This document shows, in pieces, positions 1-6,514 of a stretch of DNA of 11,635 nt (the first letter of the stretch is position 1; each line of letters opens with the position of its first letter). A program made the position numbers and the translations under genes. This stretch comes from Gammaproteobacteria bacterium UBA3532 (GTDB lineage Bacteria; Pseudomonadota; Gammaproteobacteria; Enterobacterales; UBA3532). Under the pieces are notes generated by a model. The model ran no database searches, was not told the origin of the DNA, and saw only the letters and a program-made list of their open reading frames with translations. The DNA lies in the NCBI GenBank assembly GCA_002376965.1, contig DFOV01000087.1, positions 1 to 11,635 of the forward strand, written 5' to 3'.

Positions 1-164
1 TGGCCAACCAACGCCTTCATATCAGAAGCTGAAAAAGCATCCGGGTCTATACCCATATCTGTCAGCACCTGCTTGAAATCACTGGTAGCATCATTGGTAG
101 AGGCATTGAAGCCTTTAGCAGCTGATAAGTCAGAAGACAAAATAGAAGACAGAATCTGAGACAT
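1..164 (-). CDS. fliK: Probable flagellar hook-length control protein FliK, N-terminal fragment
   Basis: An ATG at 164 opens a frame that stays open for 54 codons to the left edge, beginning MSQILSSILSSDLSAAKGF. A GAGAGG ribosome binding site lies 5 nt upstream (170-175) and a good sigma54 promoter at 201-216. The visible peptide is Ser/Asp/Ala-rich and soluble, with no signal peptide or membrane segment. That argues against FliL, whose single membrane helix lies near its N-terminus. FliK N-termini are poorly conserved, so the name rests mainly on position: in Pseudomonas-type clusters fliK follows the HptB-HsbR-HsbA genes. If correct, the protein is the secreted molecular ruler that measures hook length and switches FlhB export specificity. 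The C-terminal switch domain lies outside the window. That a gene starts here is fairly sure; its identity is less so. Confidence 0.6.
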   Translation of the reverse strand, partial: MSQILSSILSSDLSAAKGFNASTNDATSDFKQVLTDMGIDPDAFSASDMKALVG

Positions 165-179
165 AGCAACCTCTCATTC

Positions 180-192
180 ACTCAGTTTGAGT
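180..192. promoter_or_regulatory. Short perfect dyad near the fliK transcription start
   Basis: ACTCAGTTTGAGT is a perfect 5-bp dyad with a 3-bp centre. It overlaps the position where transcription from the sigma54 promoter at 201-216 would begin. It could be a small operator or could be chance. Its half-site spacing does not fit the FleQ consensus. Confidence 0.15.
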
Positions 193-200
193 TATTAGAG

Positions 201-216
201 AGCAGCTTTTATGCCA
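201..216 (-). promoter_or_regulatory. Sigma54 (RpoN) promoter of the fliK-like gene
   Basis: On the minus strand the sequence is TGGCATAAAAGCTGCT. It has the -24 TGGCA and -12 TGC elements with the exact GG-to-GC spacing of the consensus TGGCACG-N4-TTGCW; it departs at the sixth, seventh and twelfth positions. Transcription would start near 190, giving a leader of about 26 nt before the ATG at 164. In P. aeruginosa, as I recall, fliK belongs to the class activated by FleR, the FlrC counterpart, so FlrC encoded in this window is the likely activator (inference). Confidence 0.65.
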
Positions 217-251
217 AGGTAGGAGAAACAGTATTTATCTCAGTTCAAGAT

Positions 252-584
252 TTATTTCAGCTCAAGCAGAGCAGCACGAACCAGGTGGTATTCTTGCTTT
301 ACGTCTTCGATTAAATCAATGGCGATATGAAATGCCATTTCTTTAGCCGCAACTTCAAGATCAGCGCTCAATTTGGATAAGCGCTCAGCGCCGATATTGC
401 TGCTACTCCCCTTGAGGCCATGAGCGGCTTTCCTAAGCGCATCCGCATCGGCCATATCCATCGATGACTCGAAAACATCAATACGTTTATCAGTATCGCT
501 GACAAAGGTATCAACCAAAATGGCGAAGTCATCTTCCATTATGTCTTTTAATTCTGCGAGCATATCAGTGTTTAAAGAGGCCAT
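252..584 (-). CDS. hptB: Histidine-containing phosphotransfer protein, HptB-like
   Basis: This 110-residue protein is a single Hpt four-helix bundle. The phospho-accepting site is His55 in the motif HGLKGSSSNIG (residues 55-65), which matches the family signature HxLKGSSxxxG. There is no kinase domain or membrane segment. Hpt proteins shuttle phosphate from the receiver domain of a hybrid sensor kinase to a response regulator. In P. aeruginosa HptB takes phosphate from several hybrid kinases and passes it to HsbR, which here is the gene immediately upstream. The ATG at 584 lies 3 nt after the hsbR stop codon and has no clear ribosome binding site, so translation is probably coupled to hsbR. 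The family is certain; the name comes from gene context. Confidence 0.85.
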   Translation of the reverse strand: MASLNTDMLAELKDIMEDDFAILVDTFVSDTDKRIDVFESSMDMADADALRKAAHGLKGSSSNIGAERLSKLSADLEVAAKEMAFHIAIDLIEDVKQEYHLVRAALLELK

Positions 585-587
585 AGT

Positions 588-2324
588 CTATTCGATTTCC
601 GTTTGCGATAGGTTCCAATGATAAATGACTTGGACAATGTTTCCAGCCCCCAGATATTCAAAAGTTCGGGCCAATGATCGAATTAAAGGAATTCCACGGC
701 CGCAGTAACCCAAATTTTGAGATTTTCCGTCGACAGCAACCAGTTTAGAAGCATAATCAAACCCTTTGCCGCTGTCTTCAAAACGGAAAATAAGATCGCC
801 CTCATTATCTCCAGTTAACCGATGCTCAATACTAATATTGACATAGGCATGTGTATCCAAATCTTCCAGCCTTTGTTGACGCATCTGATAATAACTGGCA
901 AATCCGGCAGGATCCTTCTTCAGATTAGAATCCAACCCTAACACGCCGTGCTCCAAAGCATTCGAATACAGCTCACTAAGAATAGTATACAGCCTGCTGC
1001 GATGCGATTGGAGGTAAGGACACTCCATCAAGACGTGTAAAAAGATGGGTAAAGGATCAAAATGCTTTAATGATTCAGGCCGCAAATCGAGAGATAATGT
1101 CCAATCGCGCGGACCGCTTAGGCGTTTAATTTGCTGTTTGTCCTGGAACAGCTCAATATGCTCCAACAACGTATCAGCGCGTAACTCAACAAACGTAATA
1201 TCATCTGTTTGCTGATCGGTCCCACTAAAATCGGCTAGTTCATCCACTACTTTGTCAAAAACACTAGGCAAGTCTTTATGCTCGTTGCATACCGACTCAA
1301 TGCGATCAGCGCCAAAGAATTCTCCTTGCTGGTTCTCCATTTCGATAACACCATCTGAGAACATGCAAAAGAGATCTCCTTTTCGTAGTTCGTAGGTGTC
1401 AACACTGGCATTAAAACGATCGGAGCTTAAAATGCCTAAGGGTAGGTGCGTCGACTTGATCTTGGCAATCACACCTAATCCTTTGCGGATAATCAGGGCA
1501 TCGGGCAAACCACCATTCCAAACATTAACCTGGTGGGCAACGGTATCAATATCAACAAACATGGCGCAGCAAAAATTACTTACCGGCAGGATTCTTTTTA
1601 GTCGCTTGTTTATCTCAGCCAAAATATCCTGCAATGAAAAACCCTTTCGGGTCATGCCATAGAATATTTCTGATAAGGGCATCGCCCCTAAAGCAGCCGG
1701 TAGCCCATGACCAGTAAAATCCCCCACCATGACATGGATACCACCGGAGGGTTTGTAGTCAGCCAACACCACATCACCGTTAAAAATGGCCATTGATGAT
1801 ATCAGCTGTTTAATACCTTCAATATTGTGACGGCCACTAGGGGTGATGTTATCAAATACCTGTTTTGCTATATCTTGCTCATGCAACAGGCGCTTGTTGA
1901 ATTCTTCAATTTTGTTTTTTTGCTCGTGCACGGTTACGTTGAGCTGACGAACCCGTTCAAATGCACTGAGTTTGGCGCGAAGAATGGTTTGATTATAGGG
2001 TTTGGTGAGAAAGTCATCACCACCGGCTTCTATACATTCAGCTAATGCACCGGCTTCTTGAAGCGAAGTGAGAAATATGACGGGAACAAAGCGGTCTCCA
2101 GCCAACGCCTTAATACGAGTTGTCGCTTCGAGGCCATCCATATTCGGCATCAGCGCATCCATTAAAACAACATCGGGCTTTTCCTCGGAGAAAATGGATA
2201 ACGCTTTTTCACCATCATCCGCCTCGTAGACAGCGTAGCCCTCTCGCGCTAAAAGGGCCCTCAATATCATGCGATCACTGGCATTGTCGTCTGCGATCAG
2301 TACCGATACCTGGTCTGAAGACAA
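588..2324 (-). CDS. hsbR: HsbR-like response regulator: receiver, PP2C/SpoIIE phosphatase and HATPase kinase
   Basis: Three domains can be read in this 578-residue protein. A receiver domain (about 8-120) has the acidic pair Asp12-Asp13, phospho-acceptor Asp56 and Lys108. A SpoIIE/PP2C phosphatase (about 155-385) has metal-binding acidic residues in GDVVLADY, VGDFTGHG, FSDG and QTDDIT. A GHKL ATPase of the anti-sigma kinase type (about 395-570) has an N box with Asn455 (SELYSNALEHG) and a G1 box with Asp517. In P. aeruginosa HsbR is phosphorylated by HptB and controls the phosphorylation of HsbA, using its phosphatase and kinase domains in opposition. All catalytic motifs look intact. The start is unclear: a GTG at 2330 lies only 1 nt from the GGAG at 2332-2335, whereas a TTG at 2324 is 7 nt away and fits better. 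The upstream gene ends 20 nt before the chosen start. Confidence 0.88.
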   Translation of the reverse strand: MSSDQVSVLIADDNASDRMILRALLAREGYAVYEADDGEKALSIFSEEKPDVVLMDALMPNMDGLEATTRIKALAGDRFVPVIFLTSLQEAGALAECIEAGGDDFLTKPYNQTILRAKLSAFERVRQLNVTVHEQKNKIEEFNKRLLHEQDIAKQVFDNITPSGRHNIEGIKQLISSMAIFNGDVVLADYKPSGGIHVMVGDFTGHGLPAALGAMPLSEIFYGMTRKGFSLQDILAEINKRLKRILPVSNFCCAMFVDIDTVAHQVNVWNGGLPDALIIRKGLGVIAKIKSTHLPLGILSSDRFNASVDTYELRKGDLFCMFSDGVIEMENQQGEFFGADRIESVCNEHKDLPSVFDKVVDELADFSGTDQQTDDITFVELRADTLLEHIELFQDKQQIKRLSGPRDWTLSLDLRPESLKHFDPLPIFLHVLMECPYLQSHRSRLYTILSELYSNALEHGVLGLDSNLKKDPAGFASYYQMRQQRLEDLDTHAYVNISIEHRLTGDNEGDLIFRFEDSGKGFDYASKLVAVDGKSQNLGYCGRGIPLIRSLARTFEYLGAGNIVQVIYHWNLSQTEIE

Positions 2325-2344
2325 TATCACTCTCCGATGTGAAA

Positions 2345-2644
2345 CTATTGAATATCAAATAGCTGTTCAAAATTCGAAATGGACAGTATTTTCTTAACCT
2401 CTTCATTACTGTTAATAATACTGATGTTGGCTTGATCGCCCCCAGAAAAATCTCGTAACAATAACAACATACCAAGGGCGGAGCTATCAAGGTACGTGGT
2501 TTGCTCCATATCGATGATTACCTTGCTTGGCGGCTGCGGCAAGTTTTCATACGACTCTCTAAACTGTTGGTGAGAACTGAAATCAAATCGTCCTTGGATC
2601 TTGATAGATAGCTCGTTACCAGCGACTTGTGACCAAATAGCCAT
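2345..2644 (-). CDS. hsbA: STAS-domain anti-sigma factor antagonist, HsbA-like
   Basis: This 99-residue protein is a single STAS domain of the SpoIIAA type. The motif YLDSSALGML puts Asp53-Ser54-Ser55 at the usual phosphorylation site, with Ser54 aligning to the phospho-serine. The N-terminal GRFDFSSHQQF fits the first STAS strand and helix. In P. aeruginosa the unphosphorylated form of HsbA binds the anti-sigma factor FlgM, freeing FliA for late flagellar genes, while the phosphorylated form works with the diguanylate cyclase HsbD. No flgM or hsbD gene lies in this window. The gene is followed closely by hsbR, its likely kinase and phosphatase. Its ribosome binding site is only a GGGG about 8 nt before the ATG, and a possible promoter lies at 2689-2717. 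Confidence 0.85.
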   Translation of the reverse strand: MAIWSQVAGNELSIKIQGRFDFSSHQQFRESYENLPQPPSKVIIDMEQTTYLDSSALGMLLLLRDFSGGDQANISIINSNEEVKKILSISNFEQLFDIQ

Positions 2645-2688
2645 AAACTTTTACCCCGTAATGAAGCGGATTAGATCTTCTCTCTTGT

Positions 2689-2717
2689 AATATTGAATAG
2701 CTCAAGACAAATGACAA
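2689..2717 (-). promoter_or_regulatory. Candidate sigma70 promoter of hsbA-hsbR-hptB
   Basis: On the minus strand TTGTCA (-35, 2712-2717) and AATATT (-10, 2689-2694) are separated by exactly 17 bp. These match the consensus hexamers at 5 of 6 and 4 of 6 positions. The site lies in the 156-bp gap after fliJ, in AT-rich DNA, and would give a leader of about 37 nt. If real, the signalling genes can be transcribed without the fliE operon. No convincing terminator follows fliJ, so read-through is also likely. Confidence 0.35.
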
Positions 2718-2800
2718 TGCCAGACATAATCTTAATATTAGTCGATATTTTTAAGATTTCTTTAGATTTATGAGCACAAATAAAAATATACCGCGGTGGC

Positions 2801-3265
2801 TTAGTCCCACTCTTCTTCCTGGCGCTGAGCGCGAGATGCAACTTTATTATTGACCAACTCATCTGTTTCTTTTTGTTCGCGCTGTTGTTGTGCTAAATAT
2901 TCAGTTTGTTGGTGCTTTTTAATGACCGATTGAATAGCTGATTGCTCGGTATATGCTTGCTGCCAATGACCCTGACTTTGATTAACCGCGCCCGCTGCTC
3001 GCTGCACAATATCGCTTTGTTGACGAATAACCTGATCAAGCTGTGCCAGAAATCGTTGATATCCCATTAGCACACTGCCACTGATACCCTGCCTACCCAT
3101 ATCGTTTAGGCGTTGCTGATATTCCAGTCGGTAGCTTTGAAGCTCTGAAAGCTTGTGTTCCTGCTCGGCTAATACGCGCTTACTCTCACCCAACTTTTCA
3201 GCAGCTGAGCGTTCTTTTTTTTGCGCAATATCGGCAACAGGCTGTAAACGCTTTGACCGTACCAT
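2801..3265 (-). CDS. fliJ: Flagellar export chaperone / ATPase stalk protein FliJ
   Basis: The protein has 154 residues, close to the usual FliJ length of about 147. It is nearly all charged, Gln-rich and alpha-helical, with heptad-like patterns expected of the two-helix antiparallel coiled coil (about 10-65 and 80-145). The N-terminal RSKRLQPVADIAQKKE is typical of the family. FliJ inserts like a stalk into the FliI hexamer, contacts the export gate FlhA and recycles chaperones. Sequence conservation is low, so position directly after fliI carries much of the assignment. A GAGG ribosome binding site precedes the ATG at 3265. The 78-bp gap to fliI holds a small hairpin and is longer than the other gaps between fliG and fliI. 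Confidence 0.88.
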   Translation of the reverse strand: MVRSKRLQPVADIAQKKERSAAEKLGESKRVLAEQEHKLSELQSYRLEYQQRLNDMGRQGISGSVLMGYQRFLAQLDQVIRQQSDIVQRAAGAVNQSQGHWQQAYTEQSAIQSVIKKHQQTEYLAQQQREQKETDELVNNKVASRAQRQEEEWD

Positions 3266-3278
3266 TGACTACCTCGCT

Positions 3279-3304
3279 GTGTTGGGATACTACTTAACCA
3301 ACAC
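3279..3304 (-). other. Hairpin just upstream of the fliJ ribosome binding site
   Basis: GTGTTGG and CCAACAC form a perfect 7-bp stem around a 12-nt loop in the fliI-fliJ gap. The stem ends a few bases before the GAGG of fliJ. No run of T follows, so it is not an intrinsic terminator. It could tune fliJ translation or mRNA processing, or be incidental. Confidence 0.35.
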
Positions 3305-3343
3305 CTAATACCTTATCACAAAAGCCACCCGATTTGATGGTTT

Positions 3344-4678
3344 CTAATTAAACCCCTGCATCAAGCCGTGGATACTGCTTGGCAGATCAAATTTTTCATG
3401 CATTCCCTGGCGCAAGTAATGCTGCATACTTGGCATAAGCTCCATCGAACGATCAATGTTAGGATCAGAGCCTTTGCTGTAGGCCCCGACACTGATTAAA
3501 TCTTTGTTCTGCTGATAAATCGAATACATTTGTTTGAATTGCTGCGCCTGCTTCAGATGCTCAGGAGCGACAATTTGAGCCATTACACGACTAATGGATT
3601 TTTCTATATCGATAGCTGGATAGTGACCTTGCTCAGCCAAGTTTCGAGATAGCACCACATGCCCATCCAAAATAGCTCGCGCCGCATCGGCGATGGGGTC
3701 CTGCTGATCATCGCCTTCGGCCAATACAGTGTAAAATGCCGTGATCGAGCCTCCGCCCTTATCCGCATTCCCCGCTCGCTCGACTAACTTGGGCAACTTG
3801 GCAAACACAGACGGCGGATAGCCCTTGGTCGCAGGAGGCTCTCCAATAGCCAGGGCCAACTCTCGTTGGGCCTGACAGTAGCGGGTTAATGAGTCCATCA
3901 GTAGCAACACCTGCTTACCTTGATCTCGAAAATATTCAGCAATGGCGGTACAAACTTCCGACCCTTGTAAACGCATCAGTGGAGAAGAATCGGCAGGTGC
4001 TGCAACAACAACACTTCGAGCTAACCCTTCTTCTCCCAAACTGTGCTCGATAAACTCCTTAACCTCACGCCCCCGTTCACCAATCAAACCAACGACAATA
4101 ATATCGGCCTCGGTATAGCGGGTCATCATGCCCAAGAGCACACTCTTACCCACCCCACTACCGGCAAATAAGCCCATTCGCTGTCCCCGCCCGACGGTTA
4201 GCATCCCATTAATGGCTTTGATACCCACATCTAGTGGCTCGGATACCGGGTGGCGTTTTAGCGGATTTAACATCCGGCCTTTAACGGGGAATGATGCCGA
4301 ACCGTTCAGGTTACCCAGATCATCAATAGGTTTACCTGTACCATCCAAAATCCGTCCCAGCAGCTGCTCGCCGACTTCTATTTCACCGGCATTGGGCAAC
4401 GGTATAACACGACACTCAGGAGCCATACCCTGAAGATCCTCTATGGGCATCAAATAAATTTTTTCTCCTGAAAAACCAACAACTTCAGCCTCTACCAAGC
4501 GCTTATCTATCGTTTCTATCTGGCAGCGACCACCAATAGGAACACGACACCCCACAGCTTCTAGCGTCAGCCCGACCATTCGGGTCAACTTCCCTTCCAC
4601 CAATGGCACGGGACGCCCTTGAATATGCTCTTTTCGCTGCTTGATTCTATCTGCAAAATTCAGGCGTGTTATACTCAT
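3344..4678 (-). CDS. fliI: Flagellum-specific ATPase FliI
   Basis: This 444-residue protein belongs to the F1-ATPase beta-like type III export ATPases. It has an N-terminal beta-barrel (about 20-95), then a Walker A AGSGVGKS at 172-179. GERGREV places the catalytic Glu at 201, Walker [11 protein letters not shown] has Asp262, and the export-ATPase signature [14 protein letters not shown] lies at 279-292. A C-terminal helical domain follows. Length and motifs match the family throughout. The hexamer sits under the export gate, held back by FliH, and releases substrates from chaperones using ATP. The ATG overlaps the fliH stop in an ATGA, so the two are translationally coupled. Confidence 0.97.
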   Translation of the reverse strand: MSITRLNFADRIKQRKEHIQGRPVPLVEGKLTRMVGLTLEAVGCRVPIGGRCQIETIDKRLVEAEVVGFSGEKIYLMPIEDLQGMAPECRVIPLPNAGEIEVGEQLLGRILDGTGKPIDDLGNLNGSASFPVKGRMLNPLKRHPVSEPLDVGIKAINGMLTVGRGQRMGLFAGSGVGKSVLLGMMTRYTEADIIVVGLIGERGREVKEFIEHSLGEEGLARSVVVAAPADSSPLMRLQGSEVCTAIAEYFRDQGKQVLLLMDSLTRYCQAQRELALAIGEPPATKGYPPSVFAKLPKLVERAGNADKGGGSITAFYTVLAEGDDQQDPIADAARAILDGHVVLSRNLAEQGHYPAIDIEKSISRVMAQIVAPEHLKQAQQFKQMYSIYQQNKDLISVGAYSKGSDPNIDRSMELMPSMQHYLRQGMHEKFDLPSSIHGLMQGFN

Positions 4679-5502
4679 TCAGATTCATCCTCAAGCTTTC
4701 GTAACGCCTCTTCCAAACGTCTTTCCACCGTCATATCAACTTTCGCTACGTCGGATTCAATTCTGCATCCACCTGGGGTTAGTTCCGGGTCATCTATGAT
4801 ACGCCAATGCAAATCTGGCTCATCAGATAAATAGGTTTCAACTTCTTGCTTATCGTCTGGATTCAAATAAATACGCACTTTTTGGGTATGGTGAGGCAAT
4901 GCACTGATGCCTTCTCGCAAAACCTGATTGATCTCATCCGGCGTCAGGCTGATATGATGAAATACCACCTGCCGAGTCAATGCCAACGTTAAATCGATTA
5001 ACTCTTTTTCCAATGCCAAGTCCGAATGTTTAATCGGCTCAGCCAGTTGCTCAATGACACCCTCTAACTTTTGAACCTGCTGACGCACTTTTTGTTTTAG
5101 CGCCTCGGTTAATTGCTGGTACTCTTCCTCGACCTTGACCTTACCTTCTTGGTAACCCAACGCCTTACCTTCTGTATAACCTTCTTCGTGAGCAGCCTGA
5201 CGAATGGCTTCTATTTCCTCAGCAGTCGGCAAGTTTGCGTGTTGGCCACTAGGGTCAAAATCGACATCTTCTCCATCCTCTTCACTTCCCCCCCCCATAT
5301 CAGACTGTTCGTCGATGTCGTCAATCGGCTCTACCTTACTCGGCCTTTTGTACGCCGAAGCGGGTTCAATATCCTCACCACCCTCTTCTACTTCAGCCCG
5401 TTTGCCAACGCTGGGAAAATCCCAGCGCGCAAAGTCAGCTTCAGCCGCTTGCCAGACTTTTTTTTCTTCTTTGCTCTTTTGTGGGGTCACATACTTCTCC
5501 AC
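4675..5502 (-). CDS. fliH: Flagellar export ATPase regulator FliH
   Basis: The protein has 275 residues. The N-terminal region carries Trp17 and Trp27, in the position where FliH uses tryptophans to dock on FliN. A strongly acidic, low-complexity linker (about 36-85) follows. Then comes a helix with Gly108, Gly112, Gly116 and Gly120 in perfect GxxxG spacing, the hallmark of FliH. The C-terminal domain resembles the stator subunits of ATP synthases, with TPGGCRIES near 242-250. FliH dimers bind and restrain FliI and link it to the C-ring. A GGAG site 4 nt before the ATG lies in the short gap after fliG. A run of nine G encodes part of the acidic linker and is a potential slippage site. Confidence 0.93.
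   Translation of the reverse strand: MEKYVTPQKSKEEKKVWQAAEADFARWDFPSVGKRAEVEEGGEDIEPASAYKRPSKVEPIDDIDEQSDMGGGSEEDGEDVDFDPSGQHANLPTAEEIEAIRQAAHEEGYTEGKALGYQEGKVKVEEEYQQLTEALKQKVRQQVQKLEGVIEQLAEPIKHSDLALEKELIDLTLALTRQVVFHHISLTPDEINQVLREGISALPHHTQKVRIYLNPDDKQEVETYLSDEPDLHWRIIDDPELTPGGCRIESDVAKVDMTVERRLEEALRKLEDESE
5288..5296 (-). repeat. Nine-base poly-G (poly-C on plus strand) tract inside fliH
   Basis: Nine consecutive C on the plus strand encode the Gly-Gly-Gly at residues 70-72 of FliH, directly after Met69. Gain or loss of one base would shift the frame early in the protein and remove the GxxxG helix and the FliI-binding domain. Runs of this kind are typical slipped-strand mutation sites in phase-variable genes. 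The tract is in frame in this sequence. Confidence 0.9.
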
Positions 5503-5506
5503 TCAG

Positions 5507-6514
5507 TTACACCATCTCTTCGCCCTTGCCACCGAGCACAATCTCGCCCGACTCGGCCAATCGTCGAGCCACATTGAGAATGTCTTTCTGGGCGGTTTCC
5601 ACTTCACTGAGTTTAACAGGCCCCATTGCTTCCAAGTCGTCTTTCAGTAATTCAGCAGCCCGCTTGGACATGTTGGCAAAGAATTTCTCACGCATAGACT
5701 CATCCGAACCACGCAACGCCAGCATCAGCGTATTGTTTTCTATCTCTCTTAGAAGCGCCTGTATACCGCGATCGTCGACGTCCATTAAGTTATCAAACAC
5801 AAACATGAGATCCTGAATTTGCTGGGCCAGATCTTCGTCCACATCTTTGATGCCTTCCATAATTTGACTTTCCATCGCCGTTTCGAGGAAGTTCATAATA
5901 TCAGCCGCTTTCTTCGTGCCGCCCATCGCTGTAGCCTTGGTGCTTGCACTGCCAGTAAATTGACGTTCCATAATAGTATTCAGCTCCTGCAGGGCTGTTG
6001 GGTGTACGGACTCAAGTGAGGCAATACGCATGATCAAGTCGAGCTGCACTTTTTCAGGAAACATACTCAATATTTCGGAAGATTGATCGGGGTCGAGATA
6101 AGACAAAACGATGGATTGAATTTGCGGGTGCTCAAAGCGGATCATTTCAGCCACGGCGCGAGAGTCCATCCATTTAAGCGTATCAAGCCCCTTGGTGTTG
6201 GCTCCTAACAAGATGCGGTCAATCAAACTGCCTGCTTTTTCTTCACCCAAAGCATTGGTTAAGGTACGCCGTATATAGTCGTCTGCCCCAATGCCTAGGC
6301 TGGTATGCGTTTGCACCTCTTCCAAAAACTCATCCAAGACATTCGACACACCTTCTTTGTCAACCGACTTAAGGCTTGCCATGGCAATACCGATCTTCTG
6401 GACTTCTTTCGGCCCCATATGACGCAGCACTTGTGCTGCGTCTTCCTCACCAAGACTCAGTAACAACACTGCTGCTTTACTGAGCCCAGAAAGTTCTATT
6501 TCTTTATCAGGCAT
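5507..6514 (-). CDS. fliG: Flagellar motor switch protein FliG
   Basis: This 335-residue protein has the family's usual length and three-domain plan. The N-terminal domain (1-100, SKAAVLLLSLGEEDAAQVL) binds FliF. The middle domain carries the EHPQ motif at 128-131, the FliM contact site. The linker GGTKKAADIMNFL near 198-210 is characteristic. The C-terminal domain has MFVF at 237-240, and its following helix carries the charged residues (in the stretch REKFFANMSKRAAELLKDDL) that interact electrostatically with the MotA stator to give torque. The ATG at 6514 overlaps the end of fliF by 8 nt and has only a weak upstream GGAT/GAG, consistent with coupled translation. FliF and FliG are thereby made together. 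Confidence 0.97.
   Translation of the reverse strand: MPDKEIELSGLSKAAVLLLSLGEEDAAQVLRHMGPKEVQKIGIAMASLKSVDKEGVSNVLDEFLEEVQTHTSLGIGADDYIRRTLTNALGEEKAGSLIDRILLGANTKGLDTLKWMDSRAVAEMIRFEHPQIQSIVLSYLDPDQSSEILSMFPEKVQLDLIMRIASLESVHPTALQELNTIMERQFTGSASTKATAMGGTKKAADIMNFLETAMESQIMEGIKDVDEDLAQQIQDLMFVFDNLMDVDDRGIQALLREIENNTLMLALRGSDESMREKFFANMSKRAAELLKDDLEAMGPVKLSEVETAQKDILNVARRLAESGEIVLGGKGEEMV

Noticed and set aside
2707..2722. TGGCATTGTCATTTGT upstream of hsbA as a sigma54 promoter
   Set aside because: The -24 side is good but the -12 side lacks GC at the required spacing.
2790..2797. ACCGCGGT palindrome followed by an AT-rich stretch after fliJ, as a terminator
   Set aside because: The palindrome has no loop and cannot form a stable RNA stem; the following T-run is also interrupted.
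2671..2862. Minus-strand open frame of 63 codons overlapping the end of fliJ
   Set aside because: It overlaps fliJ in another frame, extends into AT-rich intergenic DNA and has no convincing ribosome binding site.
5113..5650. Plus-strand open frames of about 150 codons opposite fliH and fliG
   Set aside because: They lie antisense to well-recognised genes, overlap each other and resemble no known protein.
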